Origin: an uncultured Paracoccaceae bacterium
GTDB taxonomy: Bacteria; Pseudomonadota; Alphaproteobacteria; Rhodobacterales; Rhodobacteraceae
Assembly: GCA_947503775.1 (NCBI GenBank)
Contig: CANNFE010000002.1
Span: forward strand, 1 to 64,000
Direction: 5' to 3'
Length of the DNA stretch: 64,000 nt
Positions 1 through 9,833 of this stretch are shown here, piece after piece. Numbering within the stretch: the stretch's first letter is position 1; each line of letters begins with the position of its first letter. Position numbers and translations under genes: made by a program. The notes beneath the pieces were generated by a model. The model was not told where the DNA came from. It did no database searches and was given only the letters and a program-made list of their open reading frames with translations.

Positions 1-1
1 G

Positions 2-91
2 CCCTACGAATACATCTGCAAAATCTGGACATCAGAGCCGAGCAGATTCATCGTCAATCCGATCCACCAGATGCCGGGCCTGAACACCTAA
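2..91 (+). mobile_element. 3' end of IS481-type transposase/integrase (partial CDS at window edge)
   Basis: Frame 2 reads PYEYICKIWTSEPSRFIVNPIHQMPGLNT*, which resembles the conserved C-terminus of IS481-family transposases (PYE-ICK-W...P..FI-NP-H---GLNT). Confidence 0.75.
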
Positions 92-213
92 GTTTCATGC
101 CTCATCCTTTGTCAGGACGGATGACTAACACATCAGCGACCCGGAGGCAGGGGCAACGCCAAAAGGTCTGCCTAAGCAAGCCTCAACGACCGTGACATAC
201 CCTGAAGACCTAC

Positions 214-861
214 TCAGCCCTCCTGTGTACCGTAGATCTTGAGGAACTTATTAACGCCTCTAGTGACGCGGTGTTCGATATCCTCTTTGCTTAGGGTTAG
301 GTTCGGGAAGATCTGGAGCTCGATCGGCAGAAGTCCCTGGCAAAGTACCGACAGGTCTTCTGCGGCCTCTTTTGTATCCTCGACCTTTAGCTTGCCCTGA
401 TCCACCCACACTTGGATAAGGTCCTGAAGGGCTGCGCGCATCCGGCCTGGCCCCATCTCGAAGAACTTCCGCCCCAATTCCGGTTTGCGCTTTGCCTCCA
501 GAAGAAACAGGGGCTCGGGACCCATCAGCTCCCGGTTCGCGAGCGCGGTGACAAGCTGTCGACAGAGTTTCAGAAGCGTCTCCCGTGGGCAGGCCTCCAA
601 GTCGACCTGTCCGGGAAAATCAGCGACCGCATCTTCGCCCAACTGATCAAAGACTGCGGCGAACACATCCTCTTTGCGACCGAACTTGTAATAAATCGTG
701 GTCTTCGCGACCCCCGCGGCTTCCGCGATCTCTTCGATGGTGACGGCCTCAACACCGTGTTCAAAAAACAGCTTTCGCGCCGCGCGCAAGATATCCCTTG
801 TTTTGCGCTCCTTATAGGGCAGCGCGTCGGCGGTCATCTTGCTTTTTTTCGCCACAGCCAT
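214..861 (-). CDS. TetR/AcrR family transcriptional regulator
   Basis: N-terminal HTH ILRAARKLFFEHGVEAVTIEEIAEAAGVAKTTIYYKFGRKEDVFAAVF. The ORF track starts at 888; MAVAKKSK at 861 is a likelier start. Confidence 0.9.
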   Translation of the reverse strand: MAVAKKSKMTADALPYKERKTRDILRAARKLFFEHGVEAVTIEEIAEAAGVAKTTIYYKFGRKEDVFAAVFDQLGEDAVADFPGQVDLEACPRETLLKLCRQLVTALANRELMGPEPLFLLEAKRKPELGRKFFEMGPGRMRAALQDLIQVWVDQGKLKVEDTKEAAEDLSVLCQGLLPIELQIFPNLTLSKEDIEHRVTRGVNKFLKIYGTQEG

Positions 862-890
862 TGATCCACCTTTCATAATAATACGCAAGT

Positions 891-916
891 GTAGTATAAA
901 AACGGTACCGTAGTAT
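891..916. promoter_or_regulatory. Candidate TetR operator between the regulator and the RND operon
   Basis: Perfect palindrome ACGGTACCGT (902-911) and direct repeat GTAGTAT at 891-897 and 910-916 in the divergent intergenic region. Confidence 0.4.
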
Positions 917-953
917 CTGGGTCGCCTTCACTTGACAACCTGATAGAACAGTC

Positions 954-2192
954 ATGTCCAAAGTGGACCAAGACGCAAAGAAGGTAAAATCGGCAAAGTC
1001 TGATCCTAAACCGGATCAAGGCAGACGGAGCGATAGCAGGGTTCGCTTGCTCGGGCGGCGCGCCTTGCGAGCAACGGCCAGCCTGGCATTGACCGGTGGC
1101 ATCGTGGCCGCCGCGGCCTTTGACTATCAGCGTATTCACGCAGAGGCGGACATCTCCGCTCAGGACGCCGGGCGATTGCATGTGCCAGATCCCGTACCGG
1201 TGGTGGCTGAACCAGCTGCGGCCGAGGACGCATACGTCTTTCCGCGTCGCTATCTTGGAACTGTCGTTCCGAACCGGATGAACACGTTCGGATTTGAGAT
1301 CAACGGACGCGTGTCCAAGATCGCTGCGGATATCGGAGATAAGGTTGAGGCCGGTGATGTTCTGGCGACGCTGGATCAGCGCCGTCGCGAGGCTGCTTTG
1401 GAAAGCGCCGAGGCCGGACTTGCGCGGACCCGGGCCGTCCTCGACCTGCAGGAAGCCGAAGTTACGCGCGCGCAGACACTTCGCGGGTCAGGCACGATCA
1501 CGCAGCAGTCTTTGGATCAGGCGCTGTCCAACGTGCAGGCCGCACGGGCGGATGTGGAAGCTGCTGAAGCGCAACTGCGCAATCTCCAGATCGATCTATA
1601 AGACACGGTGCTGCGCGCACCCTTCGCAGGTGAGGTTCTCGCCATGGACTTCGACCTCGGAGACGTCGTGGCACCTGACCGGGCGATCCTGACGATGGCG
1701 GGCGATGGTCGATCCGAAGCCCAAGTCGGAGTTCCTGTTGTTTTGGCAACAGATTTTGAGGTCGGCGAAACCGCGCAGGCGCATTACCGGGGTGAGGTCA
1801 TCGAGGTCGAGGTTGTCAATGTGATCTCTCGTGTGAACGCTGCCTCGCAGACAATGACCCTTGTGGTCGCGCTTCCGCCGGACATCACCGCCATTGAAGG
1901 CGAACGCGTTGTTCTGCTTGCCGAACAAGTCGTAGAGCAGCGGGGCGTCTGGGTCCCGCTGGGCGCGCTGGTCTCTGATCTGAATGGACTATTCGCCGTT
2001 CAGATCGCGGCCGAAACGGTGGGGGATCAGTTGCAAATCGCGCGCGCCCCCGTCATCGTCCACTACAGCGACGGCATCCGCGCCTTTGTGTCCGGGGCGA
2101 TACGCAATGGCGATCGGATCGTCACCGAAGGCACCAATCGCGTCTCGCCCGGCCAGACCGTGACGCTCGCCTCTGTGGAAGCTGGCGGCTGA
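954..2192 (+). pseudogene. RND efflux periplasmic adaptor (HlyD/MFP family), interrupted by an in-frame TAA
   Basis: ORFs 954-1601 (..AQLRNLQIDL*) and 1608-2192 (DTVLRAPFAGEVLAMDFDLGDVV..) share one frame. The TAA at 1599-1601 splits the conserved hairpin/lipoyl junction. Confidence 0.8.
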
Positions 2193-5100
2193 TGCTGATC
2201 AAGCTGGTTTTCAATCCGCGCATCCTTGCGCTGTCCACCCTGTTCCTTTTGGCCATCGGGATCGGCGCAATTCAGACGGTGCCCCGCGCCGAAGACCCTA
2301 CGATCAAGGCAAGGATCGCCGGCATCACGACGATGTACCCTGGCGCCAGCGCCACGCGCGTTGAGGCGCTGGTCACACAGGTGATCGAGGACGAGTTGCG
2401 CACGCTGGCCGAGATCGAGGAACTGTCCAGCACATCGCGGGCGGGCGTGTCCATCGTACAGGTGACGCTCGTCGACCGGATCACCGAGGTCGAACCCATC
2501 TGGTCGCTGGTGCGTGACCGGCTTGCAGATGTTGCTCCACGTCTGCCTGCGGGCACGACCGCGCCGAACCTGAACGAGGACGGCGGCTATGCCTATACGG
2601 TCCTCTATTCAGTGAACGCGTCCGACGGGCGCGATATCGACCGGCTGATCCTGCAACGCTACGCCGAGGCGCTTGCGGACACCCCGCTCGCGGTGCCGGG
2701 GTCTGAATATGTGGCCCTCTACGGTACGAGCCCGGAAGTTGTTGAGGTCGTGATCGATCAAACCGCGCTTCAGGCCGCAGGTCTTGATGTTCGGGCGGTC
2801 GCTGCCGCTTTGGCATCAGCAGATGCGCGCAATTCGGCGGGCACCCTGTCAAACGAGGCTTCCGCCCTTACGGTGGAGCTCAACAACACGCTCGACAGCC
2901 TCAACCGGCTGCGCCAGATCCCAATCAGTCGCGACGGCGTGGGAACGCTCGTGCTTGGCGATGTTGCGACGATCCAGCGCGTGGTTGCCGGCCCGCCGGT
3001 CGCAAGCGCCTCACACAACGGGCAAGAGACCATTCTTGTCGGCGCACGGATGGAGCCGGGCCTGCGCGTCGACCTTTGGGTTCCGACTGCTCCTGACGCT
3101 ATCGAGGACTTTACCGACCGACGGGTCGAAGGCATCGATATCGACCTGGTCTTCGAACAACAGAGTTACACCGAAGACCGCCTGATTTCAGTCGTCAGCT
3201 CTATGTTTCGGGGGCTGTTGATCGTTGTGGCGGTGCTGTTTTTACAATGGGCATTCGGTCCGCCCTCGCGGTCGGCCTCGCCATTCCGATGACAGCGCTT
3301 TTGACGGCTGCCATCTTCCCGCTCGCCGGTATTTCTTTTCACCAGATGAGCATCATCGGCATCGTCGTGGCCTTGGGCCTCATGGTCGACAACGCGATCA
3401 TCATGACCAATGACATCCGCGAGGATCTCGCGCATGGGGCGGACCACGGGGTGGCCGTGTCGAGGGCGTATAAAAAGCTGTTCTTCCCGCTCATGGCCAG
3501 CACGGTCACGACGATGCTGGCATTCTCGCCCACCTCGCTTCTTCTTGGGCCTGCAGGCGAGTTTGTCGGGCCTTTGTCGGTCGCCGTGCTTTGCGCGCTT
3601 TTCAGCTCCTTCGTCATCTCCACGTACGTCATTCCGGCGATCTCACCGTTTTTGTTCAAATCGGGTACGGCCGGAAAGGGATTTCTGGCTAATGGCATCT
3701 CCTCCAGGCTGCTTTCGGTTCCATTCCGCGCATTTGTCGGTCTTTTTGTCCGCCGCCCTCTCGTTGGTCTGACTTTCTGCGCGGCACCGGCTGTCATCGG
3801 TGTGATGTTGCTCTCGACCGTGCCGACGAAGTTCTTCCCGCCATGGACCGCGACCAGTTCCGCATCGAGGTGATGATGCCGCAATCAACGGTCATTACCC
3901 GGACGCAGGAGGTGGCCGAGCAGATCGAGGCCGAGCTTTTGCGCACAAAGGGTATCACGCAAACGCTGGTCTCTATCGGTGCGGCGTCCCCGCAGCTTTA
4001 TTTCAACACCATCAGCTCGGAGAGCGCGAACCCGGCATTCGCAGATTTCATTGTGAACACTGACGGAACGACCGCACAGATGAGCTGATCCCGTATCTTC
4101 AGGATCGCCTGTCCAATATGTTTCCCGAGGCCCGGATTGTCGTCATCAGCTACGGATTTGGCCCGCCCGGCGCCACGCCGACCGAGTTGCAGATTTTCGG
4201 TCCGGAACTTGAGGTACTGGAGGAATATGGCCGCATCGCCGCGGGCATCCTCGCCAATGTGCCCGAAGTTTTTGGGGCCGATGTCTCGCTGCACCGCGAT
4301 GCCGTGCAAGTCGAGGTGACGGTGGACGATGAAACCGCAAATCTCGTCGGGCTCGACGCCAGTGCGATTGCCGCGCAACTGGATGCCACGCTTTCTGGCC
4401 AGGCCGGCGGGTTCGTGGTGGAGGGATCGGAACAACTCCCTATTTCGGTTCGCTTTGCGGAAGGGGCCCGGTCGAATGTCGGTGATCTGAGCGATTTCGC
4501 CTTCACCGCCCCGGGTGCCGAGACGCCTGCCGGTATCCCACTCGCGGGGCTTGCAGCTATCGACCTGGTCCCGGCCTGGGTCGATATCGACCGCCTGGAC
4601 GGCGAACGCATCCAGACGGTTTCAGCCAATGTCACCTACCAGACCATCGCAGCGCCCGTGCAGGCCGCGTTCGAACGCGCTTTGGAAGAGCAGGGTTTCG
4701 AGCTTCCGCCAGGCTATCGCTTTGCCGTGACAGGGGCGCAGGAGCAGCGCGCCGATGCCGTTGCACGGCTCATGGCGCAGGTCACGACACTGATATTGCT
4801 CGCTCTGACGATCCTTGTGCTGGCTTTCAACTCGTTTCGACGGATGGGCGTGGTTCTCATCACCGGGGTCCTGACCGCAGGTTTTGCATTTCTGGTTCTC
4901 AAGCTCAGCGGGTTTGCCTTTGGTTTCATTATCATCATCGGCGTGATGGGCCTCATCGGGGTCGGTTTGAACATGTCCATCGTGATGATCGCCGCTCTCG
5001 ACGAAGATGACGCGGTGAGGTCCAGCGATGTGGAACGGATTATCGATGTCGTCTGCGGTCCGACCGCGCGCCACATCTGGTCGACGACGATCACGACGGC

Positions 5101-5287
5101 CGGCGGGTTCATTCCGCTTATGCTGATCGGCGGAGACTTGTGGCCGCCCTTCGCGGTGGTCTTCGCCGGTGTTCTGCTGCTTTTGACCATCGTAGCCTAC
5201 GTCTACACGCCGTGCATGTATCGCTTGGTGCTGGTTCGGCGTGCACGAAATCGCCATGCGGTCGGTCCCACATTGGCCGAGGTCTAG
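2192..5287 (+). pseudogene. RND efflux permease (AcrB/MMPL-like), broken into four ORFs by apparent frameshifts
   Basis: Consecutive fragments 2192-3292, 3247-3873, 3843-4088 and 4118-5287 are collinear pieces of one RND transporter (MLIKLVFNPRIL..., MGIRSALAVGLAIPMTA..., MDRDQFRIEVMMP..., MFPEARIVVISYGFGPPG...). Confidence 0.85.
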
Positions 5288-5355
5288 CGCATGATTTATG
5301 GTCAGAAGCTGCCAACCGAACGAGCTGCGTCAAGGGCGTTGTAGCGGCCCTCGTG

Positions 5356-6300
5356 ATGTCGGGCCTCGCTGGATGCGCGGGCACTTCAAATGCGGAGCCC
5401 ATTGATATGACTGCACCATCCGCCGCTAGCAAGGACGTCTTTTTTGCAACCACACGGGTGCCATCCGACAATGGCCAATTGTTCAACGGGACCCACAGCG
5501 ATGACGCCTCTTTTGGGATCGTTCGCGTTGGCGTGCCTGCGGCCCATCAGCCAGGACAGCTTGAGCTGGCGAACGGGCAGCCTGACCCGGACCGCCATTG
5601 GCATACGCAAGCCGTTACCGAAATCGACACGGTCGACGCCTTCGCCAAAGCCAGCACCGAAGGGCAACCGGGAGCGATGATCTTCGTTCACGGCTACAAC
5701 AATACCTTCATCGAGAGCATCTATCGCTACGCGCAGATCGCGCATGACACGGCCTTGCCCGATGCTGCCATTCAGTTTTTCTGGGCCTCAGCCGGTAAGC
5801 CTTCGGCCTATCTCGCGGACCGGAATCGCGCGCTTATCTCACGCTATGCGCTTGCCGATCTGATCGGTTCTGTCGCAGCCGAGATGCCGGATCGCCTGGT
5901 TCTCGTCAGTCATTCCATGGGCTCTTTGTCTCTGATGGAGGCCCTGACGCTTTTGAACTCGGACGCGCAAAGGATGTTTGCGCGGCATGTCTCGGAAATC
6001 GTTCTGGTCGCGCCCGATCTCGATATTGACCTTTTCGAAGCTCAACTGGTCCGCAGCGGATTGCCCGCAGAGCTGTTCGCCGTGGCAATCAATCGGGATG
6101 ATCGGCTTCTTGGCTTGTCGTCAATCCTGTCCGGCGGCCGCGACCGGGTTGGAAACGAACCGGACGCAGCAGCGCTATCGGCCCTTGGCGTCCGTGTCCT
6201 GGATGTCAGCGGCTTTCAAGACGGCGACGGTCCAGAGCACTTCCTTCCAGCCACATCCTCAACCCTTCTCCAAGTTTTTCGAAGCAGAGCCCCTTCCTAA
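5356..6300 (+). CDS. Predicted lipoprotein, alpha/beta hydrolase (DUF900-like)
   Basis: Lipobox MSGLAGC, VFFATTRVPS..., IFVHGYNNTF, LVSHSMGSLSLMEAL nucleophile motif. Start chosen at the lipobox Met; the track ORF opens at 5140. Confidence 0.75.
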   Translation: MSGLAGCAGTSNAEPIDMTAPSAASKDVFFATTRVPSDNGQLFNGTHSDDASFGIVRVGVPAAHQPGQLELANGQPDPDRHWHTQAVTEIDTVDAFAKASTEGQPGAMIFVHGYNNTFIESIYRYAQIAHDTALPDAAIQFFWASAGKPSAYLADRNRALISRYALADLIGSVAAEMPDRLVLVSHSMGSLSLMEALTLLNSDAQRMFARHVSEIVLVAPDLDIDLFEAQLVRSGLPAELFAVAINRDDRLLGLSSILSGGRDRVGNEPDAAALSALGVRVLDVSGFQDGDGPEHFLPATSSTLLQVFRSRAPS

Positions 6301-6310
6301 GGAACAAACC

Positions 6311-6775
6311 ATGTCTCTCATCCTGCCCATGCGTGTTGGCCCCGCACCGGAAACCGGGCAGCAACCGCCGCAGCTTCAATACTCCGACACAAGCCCACCC
6401 GAAATTGTGGCGGCCCTTAAGGTTTGGGCCTTCGCAGCCTTTGAGCACGCCCGCAAAGAGCCGACAAGAATCTCGGTACCAACGTCAGAAGCGCTTTGGC
6501 TGAATGAGCGTATCGCAACGCCAAGCAATGCTTTCATGCCCCCGGCCGGCAGCCGCGAGTTCACGCATTTTTACCAGGATGGCTCGATGCATGTCGTCCT
6601 CTCGACGGAGGACGAACTGGTCGTCATGGAGGCAAAATGGGGCATTCCGCACGTCTATCATCACTTGGGCGTCAAGGAGATGCTGATCTTCGCACCCCGC
6701 AACCTCGAGGAAGTCGAGATCGTCAAACCGGTCGTTCAGGCGTCCTACGATCACGCGATGTCGCGACAGTCCTGA
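6311..6775 (+). CDS. Luciferase-domain (DUF5519-like) protein
   Basis: SREFTHFYQDGSMHVVLSTEDELVVMEAKWGIPHVYHHLGVKEMLIFAPRNLEEVEIV resembles the small luciferase-domain family. Confidence 0.5.
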   Translation: MSLILPMRVGPAPETGQQPPQLQYSDTSPPEIVAALKVWAFAAFEHARKEPTRISVPTSEALWLNERIATPSNAFMPPAGSREFTHFYQDGSMHVVLSTEDELVVMEAKWGIPHVYHHLGVKEMLIFAPRNLEEVEIVKPVVQASYDHAMSRQS

Positions 6776-6778
6776 TCC

Positions 6779-7024
6779 ATGACGCATGTGATCGGAGAAC
6801 CCTGCATAATCGTCAAGGATGCATCCTGCGCCTCGGTCTGCCCGGTCGCCTGCATTTCCGACGCAGGAGACCGGTACTGGATCGACCCGACGCTTTGCAT
6901 CGATTGCGGCGCCTGCGTGGTCGTTTGTCTGGTCAGCGCGATCTCGCCCGAAGGATTGCTGCCGACGGAGTGGCGAATGGATGCCGAATCGGAAGGACAC
7001 CGATGGGTCCGATTGAGATCGTGA
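6779..7024 (+). CDS. 7Fe/8Fe-type ferredoxin (FdxA-like)
   Basis: CASVCPVACISDAGDRYWIDPTLCIDCGACVVVCLVSAI; two Fe-S cluster motifs. Confidence 0.8.
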   Translation: MTHVIGEPCIIVKDASCASVCPVACISDAGDRYWIDPTLCIDCGACVVVCLVSAISPEGLLPTEWRMDAESEGHRWVRLRS

Positions 7025-9186
7025 TGCGCCTGGCGAGCCGTTTCGGCTTTGCCTTTGATGGTGTCGATGTCGAAGCCAGCACCGATCGGATGATCGCAAA
7101 GCTGGAGGATCATCGCGGCATCGGGTCCGACCCGGTGTCTGCCCATGAGACATCCATCGGTCGAACCCCCTTCACCAGCGATGTTCCGTTCCGCCAAAAG
7201 GCCATGTCCCATATCGGCTGGCGCGATTTTATGGAGTTGATGCCGCAGGGTCCGCGCTTCATTGCGCATACCAATCGCGGGCAGAAGTTTTGGAAAGAAA
7301 CCTTTCAGCCAAGGCGGCGCGAGATGACCGAGGCCGAGGGGGCCGATCTTGTCGCCTTCATGAAAGAAAGGGGTGCGCTCGATGTTGGATTTGTGCCCGA
7401 CATGGACCCGCGACTGATCTTTGCCGGGCAGGTTCTGCCGGAACGCCATGCCATCGTCTTCAGCGTCGAAATGGACAAGGAGGCGATGGAAACCTCGCCA
7501 TCCGCCAAATCCAGCACCGAGGTGATGCGCCGTTATGCCGATCTGGGTGCGATTGCCACGGCCACATGCGACTTGCTGCGCGAACGGGGTTTTGCCGCCT
7601 ATCCAGGGACCAACCTGGGCGGTCAATCCGATTATCCCGCAATCGCCGAGGCCGCCGGTCTGGGCGCGATCGGCTATCATGGACTGCTAATCTCGCCCAT
7701 TGCAGGCGCGCGGATGCGGCTTTGCCCGATCTATGTGGGGATCGACAACCTGCCAAAGGCCAGGAACTCTCATCTCTGGGTCCGCGATGTCTGTGCGAAC
7801 TGTCGGCGCTGTGTCCGCTCCTGCCCTCCCGGTGCGATTGAACCCGAACCCAAGCCAAAGTTAAACGGGTACCAGCGCACGATCCGGGCCACGGCCTGCC
7901 GCGACTACTTTGCCCGCAGTCTTGGCTGCGCGATCTGCCTGAAGGTCTGCCCCTTCAGCCATGTCGGATACGAAGAGGTACATCGGGCCCACAAAGCCGC
8001 GAAAGCCAAACCCGGCCCAATCTCGACGATCCGGACGCGATCCAGTGAGATGCACGGACCGCGCATTGGCGTTATCGAAGCTGGAGCAGCAGGATTCTAT
8101 CTCGCCAGGACGCTTCTCGATCGGGACCCGACGATCCGCGTTGATTTGATCGAAAGGCTACCCTTTCCACACGGCCTTGTCCGCTACGGTGTTGCACCTG
8201 ATCACCCGGAAGTCCGCAACAAGAGCTGGCTTTTCGACCGTATGCTGGAACATCCCCGTATCCGGCTGCTTGCGGGGATCGAACTTGGCAAGGACATTGC
8301 GTTTAATGTCGTTCGACAGGCCTATGATGCTGTAGCCCTTTGCTTCGGCGCTCGATCGAGCCGGAAGATGAACGTACCGGGCGAAGATCTTCCGGGCTCC
8401 TATTCCGCGGCAGACCTTGTGCGCTGGTACAACGCCCATCCCGATCTCGCCGCGCTCGACCCGCGCCTTGGACAGCGGGTCGCGATTATTGGCCACGGCA
8501 ATGTCGCGCTTGATACGGCGCGAATGCTGATGAGCGATCCAGAGATGCTCGTGACCACCGATATGATGCCGGAAGCCGCCGTGCGCTTTGCCTCCACCCG
8601 CGTGAGGGAAATCGATATCATCGGGCGAACCGGGCCGTCTCAAACCAGCTTTACCCCAAAGGAGATCGTCGAGCTGTCCGAAGTCCCCGGCGTGCAGATC
8701 GTGATCAATCCAGCGGAATTGAAGGCTGATCTGGCGCTATCGCTTCCGGACGAGCAGGTCGAGCGGCGGCGCCGCCGCAACCTGGATCTCTTTCATCAAT
8801 GGGCTTCGGTGCCGATTGATCCCTCGAAGCGTCCGGTGCGCATCCTGTTTTTCCGGGACCCGCAGGCCATTCATGGCGACACCCATGTCACGGGCGGCAC
8901 TTTCTGTCTGACCCGCATGATCGAGCACGAGGGCCGCGCCGTGCACGAAGGGCGCGAGCAAACCGAAGCGCTCGCCTTCGACGCCGTCTTACGTGCGATT
9001 GGGTTCTTGGGCGCCGAGATCCCCGGTCTCCCTTTTGATGCAGAACGCGGCCGTCTGCCCGTCGGACCGCATGGCCGCATCCTCGGGACTGACGGCTTGC
9101 CTATGCCTATGTCTATGCTTGCGGCTGGGCACGTCGGGGACCCGTTGGCGTTATCGGTGCCAACAAGATCGACGCACAGGACGTAG
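7003..9186 (+). CDS. Reductive-dehalogenase/QueG-like 4Fe-4S protein fused to an FprA-type (adrenodoxin reductase-like) NADPH-ferredoxin reductase; 3' end frameshifted
   Basis: CANCRRCVRSCPPGAI and CAICLKVCPFSHV double-cluster motifs follow an RDase/QueG-like region (YPGTNLGGQSDYPAIAEAAGLGAIGYHGLLISPIAGARMRLCPIYVGI). The C-terminal part is FprA-like (VDLIERLPFPHGLVRYGVAPDHPEVRNK...VAIIGHGNVALDTARML). Confidence 0.75.
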   Translation: MGPIEIVMRLASRFGFAFDGVDVEASTDRMIAKLEDHRGIGSDPVSAHETSIGRTPFTSDVPFRQKAMSHIGWRDFMELMPQGPRFIAHTNRGQKFWKETFQPRRREMTEAEGADLVAFMKERGALDVGFVPDMDPRLIFAGQVLPERHAIVFSVEMDKEAMETSPSAKSSTEVMRRYADLGAIATATCDLLRERGFAAYPGTNLGGQSDYPAIAEAAGLGAIGYHGLLISPIAGARMRLCPIYVGIDNLPKARNSHLWVRDVCANCRRCVRSCPPGAIEPEPKPKLNGYQRTIRATACRDYFARSLGCAICLKVCPFSHVGYEEVHRAHKAAKAKPGPISTIRTRSSEMHGPRIGVIEAGAAGFYLARTLLDRDPTIRVDLIERLPFPHGLVRYGVAPDHPEVRNKSWLFDRMLEHPRIRLLAGIELGKDIAFNVVRQAYDAVALCFGARSSRKMNVPGEDLPGSYSAADLVRWYNAHPDLAALDPRLGQRVAIIGHGNVALDTARMLMSDPEMLVTTDMMPEAAVRFASTRVREIDIIGRTGPSQTSFTPKEIVELSEVPGVQIVINPAELKADLALSLPDEQVERRRRRNLDLFHQWASVPIDPSKRPVRILFFRDPQAIHGDTHVTGGTFCLTRMIEHEGRAVHEGREQTEALAFDAVLRAIGFLGAEIPGLPFDAERGRLPVGPHGRILGTDGLPMPMSMLAAGHVGDPLALSVPTRSTHRT

Positions 9187-9833
9187 CCAACACAATCCTG
9201 AGCGATCTTGCAGACGATCCGAACCAGCGCGGAGCAGCTGGTCTTCCGGGCAGTGCTGCGCCGATCTCAGCGGCTGACTGGGCCGAGATCGCACGCGAGG
9301 AAAAACGGCGCGGTGCGGTACGCGGGCATGGGCCGTTGCGGTTCATCCACCCGCAAGACGCGATCGACTGGCTTGGCAGCTATGACCATCAACGGCTGAA
9401 CGATCCGACGCTTCCCATGAAAGACATCGAGTCCGGCCGGCCGGATTTTGCCCGTATCAACAAACGTTTCACAACAGAGATCGCCAGACGAACCGCTACC
9501 ATGCCACTCGACGATCCGGGCAAAGCAGAGGCGCTCCAGGGCCACATGAGCGCAGGCGCCGTTATCGGTGTTCTGCTGCTGATGCGCTTTCTGACCCGGC
9601 GCGCCACGACCCAACCGCCAGCCGCAGATAGTGGGACACCCGCGCTCAGGACCGCCGCGCGGGCCGGCCATATCGGGCTCTGTATCTTGATCGCCGCGAT
9701 GGTAGGGTCAGGCCTCGCAATGACCTACGGCTACGGCTTGATCGACATCGTCTTCACCGGCTCCGACGATCCGATCCCGGCTGATTTGAGGGCCTCTTTG
9801 CCCGATATCACGCATAAAATCATTGGTTTTTAG
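9099..9833 (+). pseudogene. Frameshifted FprA C-terminus running into a truncated cytochrome b561-like domain
   Basis: In frame 0 the DNA reads AYAYVYACGWARRGPVGVIGANKIDAQDVANTILSDL, the canonical FprA tail. It then runs into TMPLDDPGKAEALQGHMSAGAVIGVLLLMRFLTRR...RAGHIGLCILIAAMVGSGLAM, cytochrome b561-like, ending abruptly at DITHKIIGF*. Confidence 0.65.

Noticed and set aside
412-864. Plus-strand ORF opposite the TetR gene
   Set aside because: Antisense to a clear TetR HTH protein, no domain.
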